Assembly (NCBI GenBank): GCA_937922085.1
Contig: CAKZVD010000023.1
Coordinates: forward strand, 1-43,482
Source of the DNA: an uncultured Tenacibaculum sp.
GTDB lineage: Bacteria > Bacteroidota > Bacteroidia > Flavobacteriales > Flavobacteriaceae
Length of the DNA stretch: 43,482 nucleotides
Direction of reading: 5' to 3'
Both the position numbers and the translations under genes were made by a program. This document shows, in pieces, positions 33,402 to 41,376 of the stretch. Numbering within the stretch: position 1 is the stretch's first letter; each line of letters starts with the position of its first letter. The notes under the pieces are model-generated. The model saw only the letters and a list, made by a program, of their open reading frames with translations, was not told the origin of the DNA and did not search any database.

Positions 33402-35978
33402 ATGAAAAATTATTACATTAAATTTAAAAGAGCTTGTTTAATTATAATCATACTATTAACGTTTGGTAATGTATTTGCCCAAGGCGAACCTTTTAATTGT
33501 AATACAGAAGCATATTTATTTCAAAGTAATGATGTGTACGCTCAAAATTTAGCATCAGGAGCAGCAAGTTTAGATGGAATAGATCTTACTTCTAGTGTAA
33601 TTAATGGAGTAGGATATAATAGTAAAGATGGATACATTTGGGGATCTTTAAAGTCACCATCAAATACAATTGTAAGAATAGGTAATAATTATGAGATGAC
33701 AACTTATACTGTACCTAATTCGCCATATTCTTATGTAGGTGATGTAAACCAAGATGGTATTTATTATTTAAAGAATGGAAGTTCTTCATTTTACAAAATA
33801 GATTTAGATCCTGAATCTGCCAATTATCTTACAAACATAGGAACCGGATATTTATCAGAAGCTATCACAAATCATGATTGGGCATTTAATGCAGTTGATG
33901 ATATGTTGTATGCAGTAGAAAAGCATAGTAATATATTATATAGAATAGACCCTGGAACAGGTAATGTGCAGTCATTAGGAGAAGTACCAGTTTTATCAGG
34001 TTTAAGTTATACATACGGGGCAGTATATTTTGATGTAGATGGAAATTTTTATGTTTCAGCAAATCAAACAGGAACTGTATACGTAATATATGCTGTACAA
34101 GATGTAACTCAATCTAGTGACATGAATTCTAATTTCTTTGCTTTTGGGCCTTCAAGTTCTCAGAATGACGGAGCAAGGTGTCCTACAGCTCCAGTACCTC
34201 AAGAAAACTGTGCGAATGGAACTGATGATGATGGAGATGGATTGGTAGATTGTGATGACCCTTCATGTTCAGGAGTAGCTGCTTGTCCAGAAATAACAAC
34301 TACCAGTAGTGGTAATGTTGGAGGGTTAGAAAGTAACAATCGTTTATCTGCTCAAATCAATCAAAGAAATATTAAAAGAATAAAAACAAATTATAAGTTT
34401 GATGTTAAAAAAGCAAAAAGAGTAATGAAAACGAACTCTTATGCAAAAAGATCGGTAAATGATTCTATTTCTCTTTGGGATTTTATTCCGATGGATATTA
34501 TTACAGGAGCAAATGCAGTAGAAAGTTCTCCAAAAGACTTAAAAGATATAACCAATGCAACAGAGGTTGTTTCTGTAGATTATTTAAAGAATGATGAAGG
34601 TGTAGGAACTTTGTTAGCTTTAAAAACAGAAGACAAAGTATACGAGCATACAAAGCATATTTGTGATCGATTTACGGGAGCTGAGTTATTATCTGTTTCA
34701 AATTTAGAAATTAATGATGCTTTATTTATAAAATCAGTTGTAAAACAACCTGATGGATCGATTGAATTTGTAGCTAGTTTTTCAGTAAGAGAATCTGATG
34801 ATGAAAAATCATTTATTGTAGAATCTCATTGGAATTTAGATAAATACGCAGAAAAAGGTTTTTATAATTTTCAAATATGGGCAAATTCAATAGATGATCT
34901 ATACAAATTAGCAGAAGAAGTTTTAAGATTGGTAAAAGTTCAAAAACCTATAATAGAATACAAAAGTTCAGAAGCACCACCTATTTATATTAAAAAAGCA
35001 GGTTATAAAAATGGTGAAATGCAATTAGAAATTATAAATAAATTAAAAGCAACAACGGTTTTATTAGAAGGGTATAAAAGAGAAACAGAAACAAGTGATA
35101 GTGAAAAGATGTCTTATGCAATAGATTTACCAAACTATGTTAATGTAGTGTCATTAGATACAGAAAATCTATACGATTTTGGTTTTAGGTTGAATAATGA
35201 GTTTAATATGACTCCGGATGATTTATTTGTATCTGATGGAACATGGGGAGTTGATTATAGTTCAGAAGAACATGTAAATACTTTTGAAGTAGCACAAAAT
35301 GAAATTTCTTTTAATGATGATATATATGAAGTTGAAAGGAATATTAAATTAACAACACAATCTAATCAAGATGTCTCTATTTATCGATCGTTAACTCCTA
35401 AGTTTGAAAAAGTAGATTTAACAAGTTATGAGTTAATGTCTTTTAAAACAAAAGGGAATGGTAAATTAAGAGTAACATTAGTGAAAGAGAGTATATCCTC
35501 TTGGGAAAATCAACCTAGTATTGTAATAAACTTAAATGCTACTGAACAAAAGCATATTATTTATAAGCAAGATTTTTCTAAACAATTTACAGAAGAATTA
35601 AAATTAGATGATGTAAAAATGTTATTCTTTACATTATTAGGTTCAGATTCAGGAAAGAAAGAGTTAGAGCTTAAAGAAGTACAGTTTTTAAAAGAAGCAA
35701 CAGCAAGTACAGACGATTTTCAATTAGAAGATGAGGTAGTAGTAGTTCCTAATCCAATAAAAGAAGTAGCAAACTTTAATTTTATTTCAGATAATATTCA
35801 AAGTTTTGATTTCGAAATATACAATGTTCTGTCAAAAAGAGTATATCATATAGAGTCGATGACTAAAGCTGGTAAAAATAAAGTTCCTTTTAATAAAGGT
35901 AATTTAAGTTCAGGAATTTATTTCTACAAAATAAGATTAAAAGAAAGAGAATTGAAAGGTAAAATTGTAATTAAATAG
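33402..35978 (+). CDS. T9SS-secreted protein, first of tandem 858-residue paralogues
   Basis: An 858-residue exported protein with a signal peptide ending near NVFAQ (residue 27). Residues about 30-270 form a WD/propeller-like repeat region, with SYVGDVNQDGIYYLKNGS and AVYFDVDGNFYVSANQTGTV-type segments. A Ca2+-binding-like loop DDDGDGLVDCDDPSC sits at about 275-290. A second domain spans 355-510 (SLWDFIPMDII...), and a galactose-binding-like domain precedes the end. The last 80 residues (VVPNPIKE..., YNVLSKRVYH, SSGIYFYKIRLKERELKGKIVIK) are a type A T9SS sorting domain, so the protein is secreted or anchored on the surface via the type IX system. The activity is unknown. Confidence 0.9.
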   Translation: MKNYYIKFKRACLIIIILLTFGNVFAQGEPFNCNTEAYLFQSNDVYAQNLASGAASLDGIDLTSSVINGVGYNSKDGYIWGSLKSPSNTIVRIGNNYEMTTYTVPNSPYSYVGDVNQDGIYYLKNGSSSFYKIDLDPESANYLTNIGTGYLSEAITNHDWAFNAVDDMLYAVEKHSNILYRIDPGTGNVQSLGEVPVLSGLSYTYGAVYFDVDGNFYVSANQTGTVYVIYAVQDVTQSSDMNSNFFAFGPSSSQNDGARCPTAPVPQENCANGTDDDGDGLVDCDDPSCSGVAACPEITTTSSGNVGGLESNNRLSAQINQRNIKRIKTNYKFDVKKAKRVMKTNSYAKRSVNDSISLWDFIPMDIITGANAVESSPKDLKDITNATEVVSVDYLKNDEGVGTLLALKTEDKVYEHTKHICDRFTGAELLSVSNLEINDALFIKSVVKQPDGSIEFVASFSVRESDDEKSFIVESHWNLDKYAEKGFYNFQIWANSIDDLYKLAEEVLRLVKVQKPIIEYKSSEAPPIYIKKAGYKNGEMQLEIINKLKATTVLLEGYKRETETSDSEKMSYAIDLPNYVNVVSLDTENLYDFGFRLNNEFNMTPDDLFVSDGTWGVDYSSEEHVNTFEVAQNEISFNDDIYEVERNIKLTTQSNQDVSIYRSLTPKFEKVDLTSYELMSFKTKGNGKLRVTLVKESISSWENQPSIVINLNATEQKHIIYKQDFSKQFTEELKLDDVKMLFFTLLGSDSGKKELELKEVQFLKEATASTDDFQLEDEVVVVPNPIKEVANFNFISDNIQSFDFEIYNVLSKRVYHIESMTKAGKNKVPFNKGNLSSGIYFYKIRLKERELKGKIVIK

Positions 35979-36027
35979 CATTGAATAGATAGAAAAAGAT
36001 ATTTATACTTTTAAGTATAATTTATGG

Positions 36028-36064
36028 TGGATGTTACTTGTAAGTGAGTAACATCCATTTTTAT
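36028..36064 (+). terminator. Terminator between the two T9SS paralogues
   Basis: TGGATGTTAC (36028-36037) and GTAACATCCA (36048-36057) form a perfect 10-bp stem with a 10-nt loop, followed by TTTTTATTT. It lies 50 bp after the first paralogue, so each gene has its own transcript. Confidence 0.85.
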
Positions 36065-36160
36065 TTGATAGCAATTAATAGAAGTAATATAAAATGATCA
36101 CTCATTAATTATTTTTAAATAGAAATATTAAATACCGTTTTTTTCCTGTTTTTTTTAGAG

Positions 36161-36192
36161 TTTAAAAAAGTAAATTGCTGAAAATAATTTTG
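36161..36192 (+). promoter_or_regulatory. Flavobacterial promoter of the second T9SS paralogue
   Basis: A -7 element TAATTTTG (36185-36192) fits the Bacteroidota TAnnTTTG consensus, with a weak -33 element TTTA (36161-36164) 20 bp upstream. Both paralogues share TTTG followed closely by TTAACCCC before their start codons: AACATTTG at 33368-33375 for gene one. The transcription start would be close to 36200, giving a very short leader. Confidence 0.55.
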
Positions 36193-36215
36193 TTAACCCC
36201 CAAGCAAACTTTACG

Positions 36216-38792
36216 ATGAAGCATTTTTACCTTAAGCTTTTAAAATTATTGCTATTAATTTTTTTAACTTTTTCGTCCCCTTTTATACAAGCACAAGAAT
36301 TACCTTTTAATTGTGTTGAAGAAGCATATCTTTTTCAAAACAATGATGTATATGCTCAAAACTTAGCATCTGGTAGCGCTATTTTAGATGGAATAGATGT
36401 AAACTCAGCAAATATAAATGGCGTCGGTTATAATAACAAAGATGGCTATATATGGGGGTCTTTAAAATCTCCAGCGAATACTATTATAAGAATAGGAAAT
36501 AATTATCAAGCAACAACTTATACTTTACCAAGTGCCCCGTTTTCGTTTGTAGGGGATGTAAATCAAGATGGAATTTATCATTTAAAGAATGGAAGTAATT
36601 CATTTTATAAAATAGATTTAGATCCAACTTCAGCAACATACCTTACGAGAGTAGGAGATGGTACTTTGTCTCAAGGATTAAATGTTCACGATTGGGCTTT
36701 TAATTCGGTAGATAATAAATTATATACTGTAGAAAAAAATACGAATACACTTTATAAAATAGATGTTACTAATGGAAATGTAGAATCTTTAGGAGTTGTA
36801 CCAATTTTAGATGGTTTAAACTACACTTACGGAGCTGTGTATTTTGATGTAGATGGGAATTTTTATGTTTCAGCAAACCAAACAGGAACTGTATATATTG
36901 TATATGCTGTACAAAATATAGAAACAGCAGCAGATATACGTTCAAATTTATTTGCATTTGGACCTTCTAGTTCTAGTAATGACGGAGCAAGATGTCCTAC
37001 AGCACCAGTACCTCAAGAAGATTGTACGAATGGAATTGATGATGATGGAGATGGATTGGTAGATTGTGATGATCCGTCTTGTTCAGGAGTAGCAGCGTGT
37101 CCACAAATTAGAACGACTAGTAGTGGAAATTCAGGAGGATTGGAAAGTAACAATCGTTTGTCTGCTCAAATTAATAAAAGAAATATTAGAAGAATAAAAA
37201 CAAATTATAAGTTCGATATTAAAACAGCAAAAAAGTTAACAAAGAGTAGTTCTTATGCTAAAAAATCGAATAAAAAGACAATTTCTCTTTGGGATTTTAT
37301 TCCGATGGACATTATTTCTGGAGCTAATGCGGTAGAAAGTTCTCCTGAAGATTTAAAAGATATAACAAATGCAACAGAGGTAGTTTCTGTAGACTACTTG
37401 AAAAACGATAAAGGTATCGGAACTTTATTAGTACTAAAAACAGAAGATAAAGTATATGAGCATACAAAACATATTTGTGATCGATTTACAGGAGCAGAAC
37501 TGTTATCTGTTTCTAATTTAGAAATAAATGATGCGATATTTATAAAATCTAGAGTAAAACAACCTGATGGGTCGATTGAATTTGTTGCTAGCTTTTCAGT
37601 AAGAGAATCTGATGATGAAAAATCATTTATTGTAGAATCTCATTGGAATTTAGATAAATATGAAGAAAAAGGATATTATAATTTTCAAATATGGGCTGGC
37701 TCTATTAATGATTTATATAAGTTAGCAGAAGAAGTTTTACGATTAGTACAGGTTCAAAAACCTATTATTGAAAATAAAAGTTCTGAAGCACCTCCTGTTT
37801 ATATAAAAAAAGCAAATTATAAAAATGGGAAAATACAGCTAGAAATTATAAATAAATTAAGAGCTACATCAGTATTATTGGAAGGATATAAAAGGGAGAC
37901 GGAAACTAGTGATAGCGAAAAAATAAGTTATGTAATAGATTTACCAGATTATATTAATGAAATGTCATTAGATACAGAAAAGTTATATGATTTTGGTTTT
38001 AGGTTGAATAATGATTTTAATATGACTCCGGATGATTTATTTGTATCTGATGGAACGTGGGGAATCGATTACAGTTCTGAAGAACATGTAAAAACCTTTA
38101 AAGTAGAACAGAATGAGGTTTTATCTGATGATAATATGTATGAAATTGAACGAAATGTTAAATTTACAGCAGAAACAAATCAAGATGTTTCTATTTTCCG
38201 TTCACTAACCCCTAAATTTGATAAAGTTGATTTAACAAGTTATGAGCTAATGTCTTTTAAAACAAAAGGGAATGGTAAGTTAAGAGTAACATTAGTTAAA
38301 GATGGTATTTCTTCTTGGGAAAAACAACCTAGTATTGTAGTAAACTTAACCGCTAATGAACAAAAGCATATTATTTCTAAACAAGATTTTTCTAAGCAAT
38401 TTACAGAAGAGTTAAAATTAGATGATGTAAAAATGTTATTCTTCACATTGTTGAATTCAGGTTCAGAAAAGAAAGAATTAGAACTTAAAGAAGTACAGTT
38501 CTTAAAAGAGGCAACTGCTGGTACTGATGATTTTCAGTTAAAAGAAGAAGTCGTAATTGTACCCAATCCAATAAAAGGAGCTGCAACTTTTAATTTTATT
38601 TCTGAAAGCATACAAGGTTTTGATTTTGAGATGTATAATGTTTTGTCAAAAAGAGTGCATCATATAGAACTTAATGCTGAAGTAGGTAAAAATATAATTT
38701 CTTTTAGTAAATATAATTTAAGTGCAGGTATTTATTTCTATAAAATTAAATTAAAAGAAAGGGAGTTAAAAGGTAAAATAATTATTAAATAG
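36216..38792 (+). CDS. T9SS-secreted protein, second of tandem 858-residue paralogues
   Basis: Same length (858) and domain order as the gene at 33402-35978, and clearly its tandem duplicate: the Ca-loop DDDGDGLVDCDDPSC, the NDIDDLYKL-type helix, the DFSKQFTEELKLDDVKMLFF segment and the sorting domain are nearly identical. The main divergence is in the signal peptide, the 385-410 linker and scattered residues of the N-terminal domain. The signal peptide ends near FIQAQ. The two proteins should be exported by the type IX system and may be co-displayed. The copies have separate promoters and terminators. Confidence 0.9.
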   Translation: MKHFYLKLLKLLLLIFLTFSSPFIQAQELPFNCVEEAYLFQNNDVYAQNLASGSAILDGIDVNSANINGVGYNNKDGYIWGSLKSPANTIIRIGNNYQATTYTLPSAPFSFVGDVNQDGIYHLKNGSNSFYKIDLDPTSATYLTRVGDGTLSQGLNVHDWAFNSVDNKLYTVEKNTNTLYKIDVTNGNVESLGVVPILDGLNYTYGAVYFDVDGNFYVSANQTGTVYIVYAVQNIETAADIRSNLFAFGPSSSSNDGARCPTAPVPQEDCTNGIDDDGDGLVDCDDPSCSGVAACPQIRTTSSGNSGGLESNNRLSAQINKRNIRRIKTNYKFDIKTAKKLTKSSSYAKKSNKKTISLWDFIPMDIISGANAVESSPEDLKDITNATEVVSVDYLKNDKGIGTLLVLKTEDKVYEHTKHICDRFTGAELLSVSNLEINDAIFIKSRVKQPDGSIEFVASFSVRESDDEKSFIVESHWNLDKYEEKGYYNFQIWAGSINDLYKLAEEVLRLVQVQKPIIENKSSEAPPVYIKKANYKNGKIQLEIINKLRATSVLLEGYKRETETSDSEKISYVIDLPDYINEMSLDTEKLYDFGFRLNNDFNMTPDDLFVSDGTWGIDYSSEEHVKTFKVEQNEVLSDDNMYEIERNVKFTAETNQDVSIFRSLTPKFDKVDLTSYELMSFKTKGNGKLRVTLVKDGISSWEKQPSIVVNLTANEQKHIISKQDFSKQFTEELKLDDVKMLFFTLLNSGSEKKELELKEVQFLKEATAGTDDFQLKEEVVIVPNPIKGAATFNFISESIQGFDFEMYNVLSKRVHHIELNAEVGKNIISFSKYNLSAGIYFYKIKLKERELKGKIIIK

Positions 38793-38860
38793 CTTTAAAA
38801 TAGTATGTAGTATAATTTTATTTAGGAAGAATATAATTATACTGATTAATGTAAATTTGT

Positions 38861-38901
38861 AATGAACATCACTAAAATATTAGTGATGTTCATTTTTTTT
38901 A
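38861..38901 (+). terminator. Terminator of the second T9SS gene
   Basis: AATGAACATCACT (38861-38873) and AGTGATGTTCATT (38882-38894) form a perfect 13-bp stem with an 8-nt loop, followed by TTTTTTTAT. This appears to be the last chromosomal feature before the prophage-like region. Confidence 0.9.
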
Positions 38902-38926
38902 TAGAATACTTCTTATAAGCCTTCTA

Positions 38927-39056
38927 TGCCCCCTAATATAAAAAGTACATAAGAATAAAAGTATAAAAAGCCCGAAAAACGCAGTATTAACAAGCCTTTA
39001 AGCCTGTTTTGCTGTGTTTTTTAGGTATACACTAAAAAGTACATTAACTACTTTTT
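38927..39056. repeat. Candidate left-end transposase-binding repeats
   Basis: Four related motifs in 120 bp: AAAAAGTACAT (38940-38950), AAAAGTATA (38957-38965), AAAAAGTACAT (39034-39044) and an inverted TACTTTTT (39049-39056). They share AAAAAGTAC with the operator repeats near 41131. Mu uses the same transposase to bind end sites and operator-enhancer sites, so this resemblance supports the element boundary. A long imperfect hairpin (about 38975-39022) lies between the repeats. Confidence 0.5.
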
Positions 39057-39247
39057 ACTACCATTTAATTACCTTTTTTAAAACTAGTAATTACCTATCT
39101 ACTTACACATATTACCATTATAAGGTATAAACACCTTAAAACTACTATTTATAAGCTTTACAAGCGTTTTTTAACAGCTTTTAAACAAGGTTTAAAGGCT
39201 GGTTTTTCTAACCATGTCAAAAAATAAAACTTAGGGCGTTTTTCGTA

Positions 39248-39283
39248 TTAGGGGGACACTTAGGGGGACACTTAGGGGGACAA
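39248..39283. repeat. 12-bp tandem repeat TTAGGGGGACAC, three copies
   Basis: Copies at 39248-39259, 39260-39271 and 39272-39283 (the last changed at its end). The first is preceded by TA, giving TATTAGGGGG (39246-39255), which is the exact inverse of CCCCCTAATA at 38929-38938 near the presumed left end. Confidence 0.85.
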
Positions 39284-39426
39284 AAAAAAGGATTAAAAGG
39301 GGTTTTAAAATGTATGTTAACAACACTAAGGGGGTGTAAATGTATGTAAAAATAGTCTATAACACATGTGAAACAACGTTTAAAAGCAAGTAAAACAATA
39401 TTAAAACAATTGATTTTCAGTTGTTT

Positions 39427-39444
39427 AAGTGTTTAAAAACACTT
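39427..39444. repeat. 8-bp hairpin
   Basis: AAGTGTTT (39427-39434) and AAACACTT (39437-39444) pair perfectly around AA. Directly upstream, AAACAATTG and CAGTTGTTT (39404-39426) make another near-perfect hairpin. Confidence 0.6.
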
Positions 39445-39460
39445 TTAACCTGTGAATATC

Positions 39461-39509
39461 TTCATCTAAGGGTTTACCCTTAGACTCTAAGGGTAAACCC
39501 TTAGATGAA
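39461..39509. repeat. 22-bp perfect inverted repeat, each arm itself palindromic
   Basis: The left arm 39461-39482 and right arm 39488-39509 are perfect inverted copies around GACTC. Each arm also contains TAAGGGT and ACCCTTA around two central bases, so it can fold alone. The stretch can therefore form one long 22-bp hairpin or two 7-bp hairpins. No T-tract follows. Confidence 0.9.
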
Positions 39510-39752
39510 ATTCAGGGTGTTTTTAATTTGTGAGATTGTCAATAGTTGTTGATTTTTGTCTAAATTTTTTTTTAAAAAAATATAATCATTTATAGGGAAA
39601 TAAGAAAAATAGTGTTATCTATGTTCACGTAGAAATAATTGTGATCCCTAAAAAACAAATTAATAAGTTTTTAAAACTTGTAAACTAAGGTTATACAGGT
39701 TTTTTAAAAACGCTACTTTTACTTTTTATTATTAATTTAAAGTTTAAGTAAG

Positions 39753-39932
39753 ATGAGAAAAGTAGTTTTATTTGTTTGTTTAGTTGTTTTATTAAGTATT
39801 TTAACTAGTTGTGAGGATAACTCAAAACAATTACAAGAATTAAAAAATGAAGAAAGAAGAATTCAAGATGCTCAAATTTATGATGTCGACAGAGAAGATA
39901 TTGAGAGACCAGGAGAGCAAGGTGGTAATTAG
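39753..39932 (+). CDS. Small lipoprotein
   Basis: A 59-residue protein with a strong lipoprotein signal: MRKVVLFVCLVVLLSILTSC, lipobox ILTSC with Cys20. The mature part (EDNSKQLQELKNEERRIQDA…) is a short, charged, helical peptide. In lambdoid and Mu-like phages, small lipoproteins of this type appear as spanins or superinfection-exclusion factors; in host DNA they occur as entericidin-like peptides. The role here is unknown. The next gene's possible start codons lie inside this gene, in another frame, which suggests translational coupling. Confidence 0.7.
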   Translation: MRKVVLFVCLVVLLSILTSCEDNSKQLQELKNEERRIQDAQIYDVDREDIERPGEQGGN

Positions 39933-40362
39933 TATAATAGGAAGTGTTTTAGTAGCCTTGTCTGGATTGATACTTTTTGCAGACAAGGTTTTTACTTTTG
40001 AGTTAATAAATAACTATGGATTTAAAAAAACTTCAACTTTTATATGGGTTTTTTCTCAGTCATTATCTCCAATGTTATTGTTGATAGCTTCGATTTTCAA
40101 ACCCTATAAAACATCCTATTTAATACCAATATATATATATACTATCCAAATTGTTTGGGTTTTTAACCCTCAAATAAAATTTGTTGATTATTTCCTACAG
40201 TTATATGCGATAGGAGCTGCTTTCTTTTATTTATTACTAAGTTTTATTATTTTTAAGATAAGTAAAATGAAGTTTCGAAGAGAAAAAGAAATTTTAGAAA
40301 CACAAAAAGAACTGAAAGAGACTGTTGAAATATTGCGTAACAATTTTATATCTTCTAATTAA
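39847..40362 (+). CDS. Four-helix membrane protein with C-terminal coiled coil
   Basis: A 171-residue inner-membrane protein: four hydrophobic segments at about 28-46, 62-84, 92-108 and 112-134, then a basic, helical tail (KMKFRREKEILETQKELKETVEILRNN). The longest start (39847) overlaps the lipoprotein gene by 86 bp. A GTG at 39922, preceded by GGAGAG, would reduce the overlap to 11 bp and start just before the first helix, and may be the real start. No family is recognised. Size and layout allow a superinfection-exclusion or holin-like role but nothing proves it. Confidence 0.6.
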   Translation: MKKEEFKMLKFMMSTEKILRDQESKVVISIIGSVLVALSGLILFADKVFTFELINNYGFKKTSTFIWVFSQSLSPMLLLIASIFKPYKTSYLIPIYIYTIQIVWVFNPQIKFVDYFLQLYAIGAAFFYLLLSFIIFKISKMKFRREKEILETQKELKETVEILRNNFISSN

Positions 40363-40371
40363 CCTAGACTA

Positions 40372-40680
40372 ATGAATTTCCTGAATAAAATAATCAATTA
40401 CAAAAAAAGTTTAACTGACAGTAGTTTAACTAAAGAAGAGTGTTTAGATAAGTTTGAAGAGTTAGTTATATTAATAGATGATTCATCGAAAAAAGAAATA
40501 AAAGAAAGTAATATTTATAAAGAAGAACTTGAAAAATTAATAAAATTAAAAAAAGTTTACAGTGTTTTTTTGGAAGAAACAAAAGAAGCAGTTAAAGAAA
40601 ATCAAATAATAGAGGAGTTTTTGAAGCTTCCAAATGAAGATTCAAAAAATTTAAAAAATATAGTGAATTTAATTCTTTAG
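40372..40680 (+). CDS. Small helical protein of unknown function
   Basis: A 102-residue soluble, lysine- and glutamate-rich protein predicted to be all helical, with heptad-like leucines and isoleucines through residues 15-100. No motif is recognised. It starts 9 bp after the membrane protein gene and is presumably co-transcribed with it. It is convergent with the repressor gene, whose stop is 40 bp away. The three genes 39753-40680 form one unit on the plus strand, possibly cargo of the Mu-like element. Confidence 0.6.
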   Translation: MNFLNKIINYKKSLTDSSLTKEECLDKFEELVILIDDSSKKEIKESNIYKEELEKLIKLKKVYSVFLEETKEAVKENQIIEEFLKLPNEDSKNLKNIVNLIL

Positions 40681-40720
40681 TACTTCATGTTAAAAAATCA
40701 CTTATTCTTTATAACTAGTA

Positions 40721-41110
40721 TTATAATTCTTTAAGCCTTTCTTTCAACTTCTGTTTTAAGTATTTATTTAGAGCAATTGCCTCTTTTCCCTCAATATATT
40801 TTATAAACTTAGGGAATGTCATAAGGTATTCTTCATGTAAAAAAAGGTTCTCAATTGTACTCATTGCTTCCTCTTCATTAATCCCATCCTTGTTAGAAAT
40901 ACTGTCAGGAGTATCTGTCATCAACCACTTATAAGAATACTTAGGATAACAACTAGATATTTTTATAGCAGTTTCTGTCGCGAGCTTTTTAGTTTTGCCA
41001 TTTTTTATCGCATAAAAAGCTGTTTTAGAAATACCCGTTTTAAGCCTAAACTCGGTTTGTTTAACTTTTTCTTCAATAAGTATTTGCTTTATTTTATCGG
41101 ATAATTTCAT
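40721..41110 (-). CDS. Xre-family repressor of the Mu-like prophage
   Basis: A 129-residue protein with an N-terminal helix-turn-helix (about residues 1-62: LSDKIKQILIEEKVKQTEFR then LKTGISKTAFYAIKNGKTKK, where the ISKTAFYAIKNG segment is the turn and recognition helix) and a C-terminal helical region that could mediate oligomerisation. Position and orientation, divergent from a small early gene and the transposase across an operator array, match the c repressor of Mu. It probably controls both itself and the early promoter through the four repeats at 41123-41161. It lacks a LexA-like self-cleavage domain (no Ser-Lys protease motifs are seen), so induction would be by degradation or competition, as in Mu. 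Confidence 0.82.
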   Translation of the reverse strand: MKLSDKIKQILIEEKVKQTEFRLKTGISKTAFYAIKNGKTKKLATETAIKISSCYPKYSYKWLMTDTPDSISNKDGINEEEAMSTIENLFLHEEYLMTFPKFIKYIEGKEAIALNKYLKQKLKERLKEL

Positions 41111-41122
41111 AATAATTACTAA

Positions 41123-41161
41123 AAAGTTCTAAAAAGTACTTGTAAAGTACTACAAAGTTCT
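41123..41161. promoter_or_regulatory. Operator array of four phased AAAGTWCT repeats
   Basis: AAAGTTCT (41123-41130), AAAGTACT (41133-41140), AAAGTACT (41144-41151) and AAAGTTCT (41154-41161) start at 10-, 11- and 10-bp intervals, so all face the same side of the helix. The array fills the gap between the repressor and Ner-like genes. The central copies contain the palindrome AGTACT. It is the natural binding site for the repressor and/or Ner. Confidence 0.8.
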
Positions 41162-41193
41162 ATATATTTGTATCACTTTATGACCTCAAATAT

Positions 41194-41373
41194 ATGGAAA
41201 ATCAATCGAAACCGTCTAGTTTATCAGAAACATTATATCAAAAACTTGCTAGAGAATATTGCGTAACAACTAAATATGTTGGTAAAATATTTAGAGGAGA
41301 GAGGTTACCTGTTAGGGGTAGAGGATTAAAAGTTAAAAAAGCAATAGATGATATAATAAAAAATAAAGTATAG
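41194..41373 (+). CDS. Ner-like small DNA-binding protein
   Basis: A 59-residue basic protein (MENQSKPSSLSETLYQKLAR, then EYCVTTKYVGKIFRGERLPV and a Lys/Arg-rich end). The helix-turn-helix-like part around residues 15-40 (LYQKLAREYCVTTKYVGKIFRG) fits a small Cro/Ner-type regulator. It lies between the operators and the transposase, whose ATG comes 3 nt after its stop. In Mu, Ner turns down early transcription. The size is somewhat smaller than Mu Ner (75). Helix-turn-helix by inspection only. Confidence 0.7.
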   Translation: MENQSKPSSLSETLYQKLAREYCVTTKYVGKIFRGERLPVRGRGLKVKKAIDDIIKNKV

Positions 41374-41376
41374 GTT

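Larger units (their letters stand above)
39057..39752. other. Non-coding, hairpin-rich region inside the prophage left arm
   Basis: About 700 bp with no credible gene. It contains a 12-bp tandem repeat (39248-39283), three consecutive hairpins (39404-39426, 39427-39444, 39461-39509) and AT-rich sequence. A frame across the tandem repeat encodes LGGHLGGHLGG but has no start and ends quickly, so it is not called. Confidence 0.6.

Noticed and set aside
39248..39283. Tandem repeat resembling a telomere-like or CRISPR-like array
   Set aside because: Only three direct copies of 12 bp with no spacers. Not a CRISPR array; described as a plain tandem repeat.
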